Positions 53,520-63,522 are shown, counted from the stretch's first letter. The stretch is 64,000 nucleotides of DNA from Flavobacterium sp. 9AF (GCF_902506265.1 NZ_LR733556.1:2028821-2092820), one strand, 5' to 3'. Numbers and translations: made by a program. The notes: generated by a model not told the origin, from the sequence alone.

Positions 53520-56333
53520 ATGAAAAAAACAATTTATTGGGTATTTTTTTTGACATGTATATCCAATTTATGGAGTCAAAACCTTGAGTTAAACGCATTA
53601 CAGTTTAAAAATATTGGCCCAACCATAATGAGCGGCCGTATTGTTGATATCGCTGTAAATCCAAACAATCCAACAGAGTTTTATGCCGCTTACGCTTCTG
53701 GTGGTCTTTGGTATACCAATAACAATGGAACTTCTTTTGAACCTGTAATGGATACGGCTCCCACATTAAATTGTGGTTCGGTTACAGTAGATTGGAATAC
53801 AGGAACCATTTGGGTAGGAACTGGAGAAGTTAATTCTTCACGTTCCTCATATTCGGGAATTGGGGTGTTAAAATCAACAGATAAAGGAAAAACGTGGGAA
53901 AATATTGGTTTGTATGACAGTCATCATATTAGCAGGATTTGGGTAAACCCATCAAACAATAATGAAATTATTGTAGGTGTTTTAGGACATTTGTATACAC
54001 CAAATGAAGAACGAGGAGTTTTTAAGACCGTTGATGGTGGAAAAAATTGGTCAAAAACGTTATTTATTAATCCAGACACAGGAATAATTGATATCTCCGT
54101 TGCTTCAGACAATCCTCAAATTATGTACGCTGCTGCATGGGAAAGAGAAAGAAAAGCCTGGAATTTTAAAGGCAATGGAAAAGGTTCAGGAATTTACAAA
54201 AGTGAAGATGGTGGCACAACTTGGTATTTAATTTCTAGAGATGGCAGTGGGTTTCCAAACAATGAAGGAGTAGGAAGAATTGGTTTAGCAGTATTTAATC
54301 AAAATATTTTGTATGCTATCTTAGACAATCAAAATAATAGACCTGTTGTTGAAGACACCACAACTAAAAGTAAAAAAATATCCCAATCGGACATGTTCAG
54401 TGTCCCTGGTGAAATTTTTGTAGAAAAGTCCAATAAAGAAATCAATACCTATTTAAAAAAACACGGTATAACAGAAAAATACCGAGCAGAAACCCTTAAA
54501 AATTGGGTAAAAAAAGGAACATTACAACCTAAGGAACTCAAAACCATTTTACAAGATGCGAATAAAGCGTTATTTGAAACAGAAGTTATCGGTTGTGAAA
54601 TCTACAAATCTATAGATGGCGGAAAAACTTGGCAACGCACTCATGAAAATTATATAGACGATTTATACTATAGTTATGGCTATTATTTTGGAAACATTTC
54701 AGTGAATCCAAAAGATGAAAATCGCATTTATTTTGGTGGTGTTCCTTTACTTTTTTCCAATGATGGTGGAAAAACCATGAAAAATATTAGCACTGAAAAT
54801 GTCCATGCAGATCATCATGTAACTTGGATTAATCCAAACAATCCCAATCATATTATTAACGGAAATGATGGTGGAATCAACATTAGCTACGACAATGGAG
54901 CACATTGGAAAAAGTGTAACAATGAGGCTTTGGGCCAATTTTATGCTGTAAATATAGACCATAATGAATCCTATAATGTATATGGTGGCTTACAAGATAA
55001 TGGGGTTTGGGTAGCCAATAATAATTACAGAAAATCAGATGCTTGGGAACAAGAAGGAAAGTATCCTTACGAAAGTATCATGGGTGGTGATGGTATGCAG
55101 GTACAAATTGACAAAAGAGATGCCAACATTGTTTATACAGGTTTCCAATTTGGTAATTATTTTAGATTAGATAGAAGCAAAAACACACAAGAATTTATTG
55201 CTCCAACATTACCAAAAGGCACTAAAGAAAAACCGCTACGCTTCAATTGGCAAACTCCTATATTATTATCTCCTCACAATCAAGACATTTTATATATGGG
55301 TTCACAATTTTTGCACCGTTCCATGAATCAAGGTGCAACTTGGGAAAAAATTTCAACCGATCTTACATATGGTAGCGTTGAAGGTAATGTGGCATTTGGT
55401 ACACTAACTACCATTTCTGAAAGTCCTTTGCAATTTGGATTATTGTATACTGGTTCTGATGATGGAATCATTCATCTTTCCCAAGATGGCGGCATTTCAT
55501 GGAATATCATTTCAAGTCAATTACCCCAAAACTTATGGGTTTCTAGAGTAAAAGCATCTCAATTTAAAAAAGAACGTGTTTATGCTGCTCTAAATGGCTA
55601 TCGCAACGATGATTTTAAACCTTATGTTTATCTTTCTGAAGATAATGGTGTCAACTGGCAAGACATTAGTGCCAACTTACCTCAAAGTCCTATAAATGTC
55701 ATTTTAGAAGATACAGAAAATGAAAACGTCCTTTTTGTAGGTACTGATAATGGTTTGTTCGTTTCTTTGAATAAAGGAAAAACATGGATTGATTTTTCAT
55801 CCCAGATGCCTCCTGTAGCCGTTCATGATTTGGTCATACAACCTAAAGCCAAAGAATTAATTGTAGGTACACATGGTCGTTCATTATATAAGGTAAATAT
55901 TGAAAAAATACAATTGCTTACATCGGAAATACTTTCAAAATCATTGTATATTTATGAAGTGCCATCAGTTAAAAAAACGGATCGTTGGGGTTCGAGTTGG
56001 AGCACTTGGGCGAAACCCTTTGAACCTAAAGCCGAAATTTGGTTTTATTCCAATACTTCAGAAGAAGTTGAAATTACGATTGAAAATGAATTTGGGTTAA
56101 CCGTTTTTTCTAAAAAAGTAGCCGCTAAAAAGGGCTTAAATTTAGTTGAATACGATTACACTTTATCTAATGAAGTAATGAATAAATGGAAGAAAAAAGA
56201 TAAAAAAGCCATCTTTGAAAAAGCGGATAATGGTAAACAATATGTACTTCCTTCAAAATATAGTATTCATATCAAGAAAGGGAATGAAGCCGTTTTTACC
56301 CATTTAGAAGTTACAGAGAGTAAGAAAGCTTAA
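53520..56333 (+). CDS. Secreted VPS10/sortilin-like BNR-repeat beta-propeller protein
   Basis: The 937-residue protein has a signal peptide (about 1-19, ending LWSQ) and a large beta-propeller with many Asp-box/BNR motifs such as STDKGKTWENIG, TVDGGKNWSKT, SEDGGTTWYL, SIDGGKTWQR and SEDNGVNWQD, spread over residues about 50-790. This matches VPS10/sortilin-like glycosyl hydrolase-type proteins of Bacteroidetes, which are usually annotated as glycosyl hydrolases although the activity is mostly unproven. A C-terminal helical or beta extension follows (about 800-937) with no T9SS sorting domain, so it may be periplasmic. It is followed by a strong terminator. Confidence 0.87.
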   Translation: MKKTIYWVFFLTCISNLWSQNLELNALQFKNIGPTIMSGRIVDIAVNPNNPTEFYAAYASGGLWYTNNNGTSFEPVMDTAPTLNCGSVTVDWNTGTIWVGTGEVNSSRSSYSGIGVLKSTDKGKTWENIGLYDSHHISRIWVNPSNNNEIIVGVLGHLYTPNEERGVFKTVDGGKNWSKTLFINPDTGIIDISVASDNPQIMYAAAWERERKAWNFKGNGKGSGIYKSEDGGTTWYLISRDGSGFPNNEGVGRIGLAVFNQNILYAILDNQNNRPVVEDTTTKSKKISQSDMFSVPGEIFVEKSNKEINTYLKKHGITEKYRAETLKNWVKKGTLQPKELKTILQDANKALFETEVIGCEIYKSIDGGKTWQRTHENYIDDLYYSYGYYFGNISVNPKDENRIYFGGVPLLFSNDGGKTMKNISTENVHADHHVTWINPNNPNHIINGNDGGINISYDNGAHWKKCNNEALGQFYAVNIDHNESYNVYGGLQDNGVWVANNNYRKSDAWEQEGKYPYESIMGGDGMQVQIDKRDANIVYTGFQFGNYFRLDRSKNTQEFIAPTLPKGTKEKPLRFNWQTPILLSPHNQDILYMGSQFLHRSMNQGATWEKISTDLTYGSVEGNVAFGTLTTISESPLQFGLLYTGSDDGIIHLSQDGGISWNIISSQLPQNLWVSRVKASQFKKERVYAALNGYRNDDFKPYVYLSEDNGVNWQDISANLPQSPINVILEDTENENVLFVGTDNGLFVSLNKGKTWIDFSSQMPPVAVHDLVIQPKAKELIVGTHGRSLYKVNIEKIQLLTSEILSKSLYIYEVPSVKKTDRWGSSWSTWAKPFEPKAEIWFYSNTSEEVEITIENEFGLTVFSKKVAAKKGLNLVEYDYTLSNEVMNKWKKKDKKAIFEKADNGKQYVLPSKYSIHIKKGNEAVFTHLEVTESKKA

Positions 56334-56341
56334 TAAAAAAC

Positions 56342-56372
56342 AAAAGCCTTGAGAAATTTCTCAAGGCTTTTT
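56342..56372. terminator. Bidirectional terminator between the BNR-repeat gene and aceA
   Basis: The 30-bp perfect palindrome at 56342-56371 (AAAAGCCTTGAGAAA/TTTCTCAAGGCTTTT) sits between convergent stop codons, with an A-run to its left and T to its right. Confidence 0.9.
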
Positions 56373-56398
56373 GGTCAAACCAAATTATACTAAAAATA

Positions 56399-57685
56399 TT
56401 AAAATTGCGCTACCTCAGTAGAGTCTTTCATTGCTGTAGTGGAAGATCTATTGTTAGTAACGGTATTTTGAACCGCGTCAAAGTAAGTTGTACCTACAAA
56501 TCCTTGGTGTTTTACTGCTTTAAAACCATCTTTTTGCAGAGCAAATTCTCTTTCTTGTAATTCAGAATAACCTGCCATTCCTCTTTCTTTATACGCTTTT
56601 GATAATTCAAACATACTTGTATTCAAAGCGTGGAAGCCTGCTAAAGTGATAAATTGGAATTTATACCCCATTGCTGCTAAATCCTCTCTAAAAGTTTCCA
56701 TTTCTGCAACGGTTAATTTTGCGGCCCAGTTGAAGGATGGCGAACAATTATAAGCTAACATTTTTCCTGGATATTTCGCATGAATAGCATCCGCAAATTG
56801 TTTGGCATATTTTAAATCGGGATTACTCGTTTCCATCCAAATTAAATCCGCATAAGGAGCATAACTCAAGCCTCTATCAATCCCTTGTTCAATACCAGCA
56901 TTCACATAGAAGAAACCTTCACTCGTTTTTTCACCTGTAATAAATTTAGCATCCCTTGGATCAATATCACTCGTTAAAAGATTGGCTGCATCAGCATCTG
57001 TTCTTGCAACAATTAAAGCGGGAATACCCATAACATCTGTTGCCAAACGAGCCGCTACTAATTTATTAATTGCTTCTTGTGTGGGCACTAATACTTTCCC
57101 TCCTAAGTGACCGCATTTTTTAGCAGAACTCAATTGATCTTCAAAATGTACACCAGCTGCACCCGCTTCAATCATGGATTTCATCAATTCAAACGCATTT
57201 AGATTTCCACCAAAACCAGCTTCCGCATCGGCTACAATTGGTACTAAATAATCTTTTCTATCTTTTTCAGGCACTTGATTTACCACTTGTATTTGGTCGG
57301 CTCTTAACAAAGCATTATTAATTCGTTTCACAACAAGGGGCACGCTATTCGCAGGATACAAAGATTGATCGGGATACATTTCACCAGCTACATTTGCATC
57401 AGCAGCTACTTGCCACCCACTTAAATAAATCGCTTCTAAACCTGCTTCTACTTCTTGAATCGCTTGGTTACCAGTTAAAGCACCTAAACCCGCCACATAA
57501 TCTTGTGCATTTAATTTTTTCCAAAGTTTCTCAGCTCCTAATTTTGAGATACTATGTTCAATTGTATAAGAACCTTGTAATTTAACTACTTCTTCAGCGG
57601 TATAAGGACGTTCAATTCCTTTCCATCTTTCATTGGTTAACCAATCTGTAACTAATTCCTGAATTCTTGTTTCTACTGTTTTCAT
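56399..57685 (-). CDS. aceA: Isocitrate lyase
   Basis: AceA splits isocitrate into glyoxylate and succinate, the first step of the glyoxylate shunt. The 428-residue enzyme carries the active-site motif KKCGHLGGK with the catalytic Cys191 and the [10 protein letters not shown] metal-binding segment near residue 151. The start is ATG. It lies 25 bases downstream of aceB on the same strand and is probably cotranscribed with it. The pair provides growth on acetate or fatty acids. Its terminator is the shared hairpin at 56342-56372. Confidence 0.97.
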   Translation of the reverse strand: MKTVETRIQELVTDWLTNERWKGIERPYTAEEVVKLQGSYTIEHSISKLGAEKLWKKLNAQDYVAGLGALTGNQAIQEVEAGLEAIYLSGWQVAADANVAGEMYPDQSLYPANSVPLVVKRINNALLRADQIQVVNQVPEKDRKDYLVPIVADAEAGFGGNLNAFELMKSMIEAGAAGVHFEDQLSSAKKCGHLGGKVLVPTQEAINKLVAARLATDVMGIPALIVARTDADAANLLTSDIDPRDAKFITGEKTSEGFFYVNAGIEQGIDRGLSYAPYADLIWMETSNPDLKYAKQFADAIHAKYPGKMLAYNCSPSFNWAAKLTVAEMETFREDLAAMGYKFQFITLAGFHALNTSMFELSKAYKERGMAGYSELQEREFALQKDGFKAVKHQGFVGTTYFDAVQNTVTNNRSSTTAMKDSTEVAQF

Positions 57686-57710
57686 TGTGTTTTATAAATA
57701 AAAGGTTGTG

Positions 57711-59312
57711 TTAAATGTATTTGTATCCTGTTAGGGTTAGAAAATCGATGAAGGTGTAATTCACGACCAAAATATCTAAGAGTTGTTCGGCCAACTTATA
57801 ATGGTATTTTTCATGATTCTCATCACCTACTTGGTTTCTAATTTTTTCATATTCTTCCATGGCAATTTTATCATAATATTTCTCCGTTAAGACTTTGCCA
57901 TTATCTAAGGTTACGCCATTGCGAAGCCATTGCCATAATTGTGAACGAGATATTTCTGCAGTTGCAGCATCTTCCATTAAATGGTTTAAAGCAGCAGCGC
58001 CTTGACCATTCAACCAAGAAGCCATGTATAAAACCGAAATATTGATGTTTTTACGAACGCCTGCTTCTGTAATCGTTCCTTGAGGCACTTCTAACAAATC
58101 CGATTCTGAAATAGAAAGTTCATTTCGTTTTACATGAATTTGATTTTTGGTTGGCATGTTTTCATCGAAGACTTTCATCGCAACAGGAACTAAATCTGGA
58201 TGTGCAACCCAAGTACCGTCATGGCCGTTTTTTACTTCACGTTCTTTATCGGCTTTTACTTTGTCAAATGCTATTTTATTAGCAGTTTCATCATTTTTAA
58301 TTGGAATTTGAGCAGCCATTCCACCTATGGCATGAATATTTCTTTTGTGACATCTTTGGATAACCAATTCAGAATAGGCTTTCATAAAAGGACTCGTCAT
58401 CGTTACTTGATCACGATCTGGCACTAAGAATTTATCATTATTTCTAAACTTCTTGATATATGAAAAAATATAATCCCAACGACCACAATTTAGCCCTACT
58501 ATATGATTTTTTAATTCATAAATAATTTCATCCAATTGAAAACTAGCGGTAATTGTCTCTACTAAAACGGTAGCTTTTAAAGTTCCTTTTTTAATATCTA
58601 GATATTCCTCCGTAAATTCAAAAACGGCATTCCACCATCTCGCTTCTAAATAATGCTCTAATTTGGGTAAATAGAAATATGGAGCGGTATTATTTTCTTT
58701 TAACTGTTTGTGATTATGAAAAACGTACAATCCAAAATCAACCAAAGAGCCTGAAGCTTCTTCATTATTAATTAAGATATGCTTTTCATTTAAATGAATG
58801 CCACGAGGTCTTACTAATAAAACCGCAGTATTTTCATTTAATTTATATTCTTTATTTTTTGCTTCGTCAAATAAATAAATCGTTTTTGCAACAGCATCTT
58901 TTAAGTTTTGTTGGCCATTCATAAGGTTCTCCCAAGTTGGAGAAGTACTATCTTCAAAATCTGCCATAAATGTTTTGGCACCAGAATTCAACGCATTGAT
59001 TACCATTTTACGATCTACTGGACCTGTAATTTCAACTCTTCTATCTAATAAATCCTCAGGAGTTGTACCTGCAAACCAATCTTTTTCACGAATATCTTGC
59101 GTTTCTTTTGGAAAACAAGGCAACTCTCCTTCATCAAACTTTTGTTGTTGTACTTTTCTTTTTTCAAGTAATTCCAATCGTTGTTTATTGAACACTTCAT
59201 GTAATTCTGTTAAAAAAAGAATCGCCTCTTCTGTTAAAATAGCAGGAAATTTTGCGGTTGCTTCTGGAGCTAATTCAAATGCTTTTGCTGTTGTTTCTAA
59301 TTGATTTTCCAT
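57711..59312 (-). CDS. aceB: Malate synthase A
   Basis: AceB condenses glyoxylate with acetyl-CoA to malate, the second step of the shunt. It has 533 residues, the usual length of the A form. Typical motifs are MADFEDSTSPTWENLM near residue 113, RPRGIHLNEKH near residue 164 and GLNCGRWDYIFSYIKK near residue 266. The start is ATG. The upstream 121 bases are shared with a divergent XRE-type regulator and contain a large dyad and promoters for both directions. Confidence 0.97.
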   Translation of the reverse strand: MENQLETTAKAFELAPEATAKFPAILTEEAILFLTELHEVFNKQRLELLEKRKVQQQKFDEGELPCFPKETQDIREKDWFAGTTPEDLLDRRVEITGPVDRKMVINALNSGAKTFMADFEDSTSPTWENLMNGQQNLKDAVAKTIYLFDEAKNKEYKLNENTAVLLVRPRGIHLNEKHILINNEEASGSLVDFGLYVFHNHKQLKENNTAPYFYLPKLEHYLEARWWNAVFEFTEEYLDIKKGTLKATVLVETITASFQLDEIIYELKNHIVGLNCGRWDYIFSYIKKFRNNDKFLVPDRDQVTMTSPFMKAYSELVIQRCHKRNIHAIGGMAAQIPIKNDETANKIAFDKVKADKEREVKNGHDGTWVAHPDLVPVAMKVFDENMPTKNQIHVKRNELSISESDLLEVPQGTITEAGVRKNINISVLYMASWLNGQGAAALNHLMEDAATAEISRSQLWQWLRNGVTLDNGKVLTEKYYDKIAMEEYEKIRNQVGDENHEKYHYKLAEQLLDILVVNYTFIDFLTLTGYKYI

Positions 59313-59333
59313 GACTTATTGTTTTTGTTGGCA

Positions 59334-59364
59334 CAATATTATAAAAAAGTTTTTTACAAAACAA
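59334..59364 (-). promoter_or_regulatory. Promoter of aceB (minus strand)
   Basis: On the minus strand TTG (59362-59364) is followed after 20 bases by TAATATTG (59334-59341), one change from TAnnTTTG. The -33 element lies within the dyad at 59350-59390. Confidence 0.55.
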
Positions 59365-59390
59365 GCGAACGTACGCTAAAATGTAAAAAA
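59350..59390. promoter_or_regulatory. 41-bp dyad, candidate operator of the glyoxylate shunt
   Basis: TTTTTTACA (59350-59358) and TGTAAAAAA (59382-59390) are exact inverted copies, and inside them GCG (59365-59367) and CGC (59374-59376) repeat the same symmetry around an ACGT centre at 59370. It overlaps the -33 of aceB. The GTACGCTA at 59371-59378 also resembles TAGCGTAT (59416-59423) next to the regulator's -7 box in inverted orientation. Confidence 0.6.
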
Positions 59391-59399
59391 ACTATTTTT

Positions 59400-59428
59400 T
59401 TGTGATTTTAAATAATAGCGTATCTTTG
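59400..59428 (+). promoter_or_regulatory. Promoter of the XRE regulator gene
   Basis: TTG at 59400-59402, 18 bases of spacer and TATCTTTG at 59421-59428 match the Bacteroidetes consensus. The ATG starts at 59434, so transcription should begin within a few bases of it (nearly leaderless message). Confidence 0.7.
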
Positions 59429-59433
59429 AAATT

Positions 59434-60915
59434 ATGAATTTAGAAAGAGATTATATCAAGCTTATTTTTGGCTTAAAATTAAAGCAGGCAAGAACTAACA
59501 AAGACTTGTCGTTATTTGGCTTAGCCAAAATAACAGGACTATCCAAGTCGTATTTAAATGAGATTGAAAAAGGAAAAAAATACCCAAAGACAGATAAGAT
59601 TATTCTGTTATCTGAAAAATTAGACGTTTCCTATGACAACATGGTGTCTTTGAAATTAGACAATAATTTAGCACCTATTGGTGAAATTTTAAATTCAGGA
59701 ATCTTAAAAGAAATCCCATTAGATATTTTTGGTATTGAGGAAAGTGATTTAATTGATATCATCGCTAATGCACCTGCAAAAGTAAATGCTTTTATTAGCA
59801 CCATTATTGAAATTGCACAACATTACAACTTATCAAGAGAAAGTTTCTTCTTAGCTTCCTTACGCTCCTACCAAGAAGCACAAAACAACTATTTTGAAGA
59901 TTTGGAACAAAAAGTTTTGGATTTTGCCAAAGCTTTTCACATAGATTTAGACGCAGAAATAGCTTTAGAGGAATTACAATCCATCTTAATTGAAGAATAC
60001 AACTACAAAATTGAAGTTTTAACTTTTAAAGAACAAAATGAATTGGGTGATTTACGCTCCATATTTGTTGCTAAAAGTAAAACCTTACTTATTGCTACGG
60101 ATGTAGATGATTCCCAAAAAGCATTTATTTTCGCCAAGGAAATCGCCTATAATTTTTTACAAATTGAAGAGCGATTGTACACTTTTAGTTGGATTAAGTT
60201 TGAAAATTTTGATCAGGTATTAAATAATTTCTACGCTTCTTATTTTGCAGGTTCCTTACTCTTGCCTAGAAAAAAAATGATTGAAAAATTAAATGTTTTT
60301 GTAGCCAAAGAAGATCCAAAACCACAAGAATTTGTTCAATTAATAACCGATTTCAAAGTTTCTCCAGAATCTTTTTACCAAAGGTTAACCAATTTATTAC
60401 CCAAAGATTTTCAGTTAAAAAACTTATTCTTTTTACGCATGTCTCATAAAATTGGGAGCGACAATTATAAAATCAAAAAAGAATTACACATAACCAATCA
60501 ACAAGAACCGCATGCGAATGAAATGAACGAACATTACTGCAGAAGATGGGTTTCTGTACGAACAATGATAGAGTCTTTGAAGCAAAATAAAACACATTTT
60601 TTTGATGCTCAAATTTCTTGTTATGAAAACAGTAAAAATGAATATTTAGTTTTTTCTTCTGCCACTCCAGATCCCTTTAAAAAAGACCATATCAGAAGTA
60701 TCTCTGTGGGTATTCTCATCACACCTACACTCAAGAAAAAATTTAAATTTATTGATAATGAATTAATTACCAAACAAATCGTAGGCGTTACTTGTGAAAC
60801 TTGTGCGGTTAAAGATTGTTCTGTAAGAGCAGCCGCTCCTATTCAGTTGGAACAAAAAATACGCAACGAAAACACCGATTTAATCGTGAACAAATACATA
60901 GAGAAATACAGTTAA
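59434..60915 (+). CDS. XRE-type regulator of the RamB/ScfR (short-chain fatty acid) family
   Basis: The 493-residue protein has an N-terminal XRE helix-turn-helix (about residues 8-65, with LFGLAKITGLSKSYLNEIEKGKKYPKTDKI), a middle domain similar to ImmA/IrrE peptidases, and a C-terminal region with a cysteine cluster (CETCAVKDCSVRAAAP near residue 455). The IrrE zinc motif HExxH appears degenerate (AKEIAYNF near residue 233), so peptidase activity is not expected. RamB and ScfR-like proteins regulate acetate and short-chain acyl-CoA metabolism; here the gene is divergent from aceB-aceA, which supports that role. Its stop lies within a small hairpin region shared with the convergent HMG-CoA synthase gene. 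Confidence 0.88.
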   Translation: MNLERDYIKLIFGLKLKQARTNKDLSLFGLAKITGLSKSYLNEIEKGKKYPKTDKIILLSEKLDVSYDNMVSLKLDNNLAPIGEILNSGILKEIPLDIFGIEESDLIDIIANAPAKVNAFISTIIEIAQHYNLSRESFFLASLRSYQEAQNNYFEDLEQKVLDFAKAFHIDLDAEIALEELQSILIEEYNYKIEVLTFKEQNELGDLRSIFVAKSKTLLIATDVDDSQKAFIFAKEIAYNFLQIEERLYTFSWIKFENFDQVLNNFYASYFAGSLLLPRKKMIEKLNVFVAKEDPKPQEFVQLITDFKVSPESFYQRLTNLLPKDFQLKNLFFLRMSHKIGSDNYKIKKELHITNQQEPHANEMNEHYCRRWVSVRTMIESLKQNKTHFFDAQISCYENSKNEYLVFSSATPDPFKKDHIRSISVGILITPTLKKKFKFIDNELITKQIVGVTCETCAVKDCSVRAAAPIQLEQKIRNENTDLIVNKYIEKYS

Positions 60916-60928
60916 AAAAACTGTATTA
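60905..60928. terminator. Weak hairpin at the convergent stops of the XRE regulator and HMG-CoA synthase genes
   Basis: AATACAGTT and AACTGTATT pair around a short A-rich loop and cover both stop codons. The T-runs are poor, so terminator activity is uncertain. Confidence 0.35.
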
Positions 60929-62281
60929 CTCTATCCATTTATAATATCGCGCCCCAATTAAATTGGGGTTATCTTTTTCAATTGAATCGATGATCCATTC
61001 CTTTTTTGGAGGACAAACACTGCTTTTCAGTTCTTTTTTATGTAATTTTTCATAGGTTGTAAAATCTATTTTGTGACTTTTTTCTAAAGTTTGAAAAAGC
61101 TGTGTTTTTTCTAAAGTATTTCTCCAATCATTTTGAATAACTCCTTCAAATACTTTCGATTTTGAACCACTCCCATAGGCTAAAAAACCAAAAACGTTTC
61201 CTTCAATTGGAGTATTATTCGTATAAAAATGAGACAAAGTAGACAATAATCCCATAAAAATAGATCCTGTATACAAATTACCAATTAAAGAAGAAGCTAT
61301 TTCTGCTGGCTGTAATTTTTCAGTAACAAAATTTTGATACGCTTCTGATTTTCCTATTTCTTTTAATTTGTTTTGGTAATCCAATGACTGCACATCTACT
61401 TCAATTTCCTTGGAATCCAAAGCATAAATTTCTGGTAACATTCTTCTACCTTGAAAAGAATAAGGCAAATGCATCACAATACTAGACCAAGAATTATAAA
61501 TTGTTTCTTCTGAATTTTTCAGTTTTTTAAACGAAAAATAAGCCTCTCTGGTTCTATCCATATAACATTGATTCGAATATTGTCCGTCAAAAACTGGTTG
61601 GTCTTTATGAATTTCAATTTCAGTTTCTAAATTAGAAAACCAATCATCGTTAGTATCACTTCCAGTAATGGCTGATTTAGCGATACTTCGATACGGTTTA
61701 AAAAAATCAAAAACTCCTTTTGTACTTGTTGCCCAATGCTTCTCAAAAGCAATAATTCTTGGATTAGAAGCAATCAACATGGCTAAAGCGCCAGCTCCTT
61801 GTGTATATTCGCCTGTTGAATTTAAATCATATTTAGCAATATCTGAAGTAATTACTATGGCTTTTTTCTCTGGGTGTAATCGCACGAAATCCATACAGTT
61901 TTGCATCGCATCAACACCACCAATACAAGCAAAAGTAAAATCTACTGCATCACAATGAGAAAGACATCCTTGTCCAAATTTTTGCTCCATTAAAGCTAGC
62001 AAAAAAGAAGCAATCGGTTTAGAACTATCTATACTACTTTCTGTTCCCACATAAATTCTTGAAATTTCATTTAAATCAATATTGTGTTCCAAAATCAATT
62101 TCGTTAGTGCATTGGCACCAAAAACTACCGTGTCTTGATGTACATCTGGGAAAGTCATTTTTAACAATCCTAATCCTTTTTCTAATTTTGCAGCTTCAAT
62201 CCCTCTAGCTTGGGCTAAATCATGTATAGGTAAATGTAATTTGGCTACATCAAAAGATATAGCATCAATTCCAACTTTCAT
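60926..62281 (-). CDS. Hydroxymethylglutaryl-CoA synthase
   Basis: HMG-CoA synthase condenses acetyl-CoA with acetoacetyl-CoA at the start of the mevalonate pathway; flavobacteria use this route for isoprenoids. The 451-residue protein has the catalytic Cys119 in DFTFACIGGVDA, the upstream YVGTESSIDSSKP motif near residue 77, and GNLYTGSIFMGLLS near residue 335. The start is ATG. It is convergent with the XRE regulator gene. In Flavobacteriaceae, members near 450 residues are typical; E. coli lacks this enzyme, which supports the lineage call. Confidence 0.92.
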   Translation of the reverse strand: MKVGIDAISFDVAKLHLPIHDLAQARGIEAAKLEKGLGLLKMTFPDVHQDTVVFGANALTKLILEHNIDLNEISRIYVGTESSIDSSKPIASFLLALMEQKFGQGCLSHCDAVDFTFACIGGVDAMQNCMDFVRLHPEKKAIVITSDIAKYDLNSTGEYTQGAGALAMLIASNPRIIAFEKHWATSTKGVFDFFKPYRSIAKSAITGSDTNDDWFSNLETEIEIHKDQPVFDGQYSNQCYMDRTREAYFSFKKLKNSEETIYNSWSSIVMHLPYSFQGRRMLPEIYALDSKEIEVDVQSLDYQNKLKEIGKSEAYQNFVTEKLQPAEIASSLIGNLYTGSIFMGLLSTLSHFYTNNTPIEGNVFGFLAYGSGSKSKVFEGVIQNDWRNTLEKTQLFQTLEKSHKIDFTTYEKLHKKELKSSVCPPKKEWIIDSIEKDNPNLIGARYYKWIE

Positions 62282-62572
62282 AGTATCTTTTTTAAGAGGT
62301 TAAAATTACAATTAAGAACCTAAAAATACCTTTCCTTCAAACTAGAAAATAGCATTTTCAAAGATTTTTATGAATTTTAAAAAAATAGCTCTATTCTACT
62401 TTAAAATTCATAATTCTACAACGTTTTATATCAAAAAAAATGCAATAGTATTAATTAAGATTTTTAACACATTTAAACCAGTTTGTTAACAATAAAATAC
62501 TACATTTACACGTTTTATTTGAAGTACTTATAGGCTCATTAAAACAATAATTAGCAACCCATTAGAGCAGAA

Positions 62573-63445
62573 ATGAAGAAATACTTACCGATATTTATTT
62601 TGGCATTAGGAATAAGCTTCTTTTCCTGTTCTGACAAGGATGATAATTTAGTAAACGACGAACCTCAGTTAATAATAAAATTTGAGTTTAATCCAAACCA
62701 ACAAAGACTAGATAATTTAGGCCAACCTGCAATTATTCCCTCTGGCCATGCTGCTCAGTCTCCTATTTTTAATAGCATAAGCGCTCATTATTTCGAACTA
62801 AGTCCAAATGCTTATACACAACTTGGAGACGGAACCGTTTTATATCATGCTCCAGAAACACTTACAGGCGGGAATTTAGCAATCGATTTTTCACAAGCAA
62901 CTGTTGTTTCTAATGGTGAGACATTCTTATCAATTCCTTTAAAAGAAGTAAATCAAGGAAGTTATCAATATGTCAGAGTCTCTTTATCCTATCAAAATTA
63001 TGATATTTCCATTTTAAATAACAATACAAATCATACTGCTACCTTAGAAAGTTTTGTTGGTTACAACACTTATATTACCACACATCAAATAGGAAATAAT
63101 ATTTTTAATGTAAACGCTAACCGACTTCAAGGTTATTGGGCTTTAGGACTACATAATTACCCTTATGCTACTTCAGGACAAGCCCCTCAAGGAGCAACTA
63201 CCGTTCCTAATCCTATTGCAACTACTTCAGCAATTCCACAAGGATCATGCGTTGTTACAGGCAAATTCCCATCTAATTTAGTCATTACCGGAACTGAAAC
63301 CAAAGACATCGTTATTACACTTTCTTTATCTACAAACAATAGTTTTGAATGGGAAGAAGTAAATATGGACGGAAAATACGAGCCAACTGCTGGTGAGAAC
63401 GTAATCGATATGGGAATTAGAGGTTTGGAACCTTCCTACAAATAA
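62573..63445 (+). CDS. Surface lipoprotein of unknown function
   Basis: The 290-residue product has a lipoprotein signal peptide with the lipobox FFSC and Cys19 as lipid site. The following residues (SDKDD) match the surface-export signal of Bacteroidetes lipoproteins. The body is beta-rich with RLDNLGQPAIIPSGHAAQSP near residue 44, SAHYFELSPNAYTQLGDGT near residue 65 and a WEEVNMDGKYEPTAGENVIDMGIRG end. I recall similar flavobacterial proteins without assigned function and do not assign one here. The gene lies upstream of sdhC in the same direction, with an own promoter for sdhC in between. Confidence 0.8.
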   Translation: MKKYLPIFILALGISFFSCSDKDDNLVNDEPQLIIKFEFNPNQQRLDNLGQPAIIPSGHAAQSPIFNSISAHYFELSPNAYTQLGDGTVLYHAPETLTGGNLAIDFSQATVVSNGETFLSIPLKEVNQGSYQYVRVSLSYQNYDISILNNNTNHTATLESFVGYNTYITTHQIGNNIFNVNANRLQGYWALGLHNYPYATSGQAPQGATTVPNPIATTSAIPQGSCVVTGKFPSNLVITGTETKDIVITLSLSTNNSFEWEEVNMDGKYEPTAGENVIDMGIRGLEPSYK

Positions 63446-63522
63446 AGATTTGCTAGATAACTCCTTGATTTACAAACTCAATTAAACATATTTTAAATTC
63501 ATTATAAATTACCACTAAAAGG

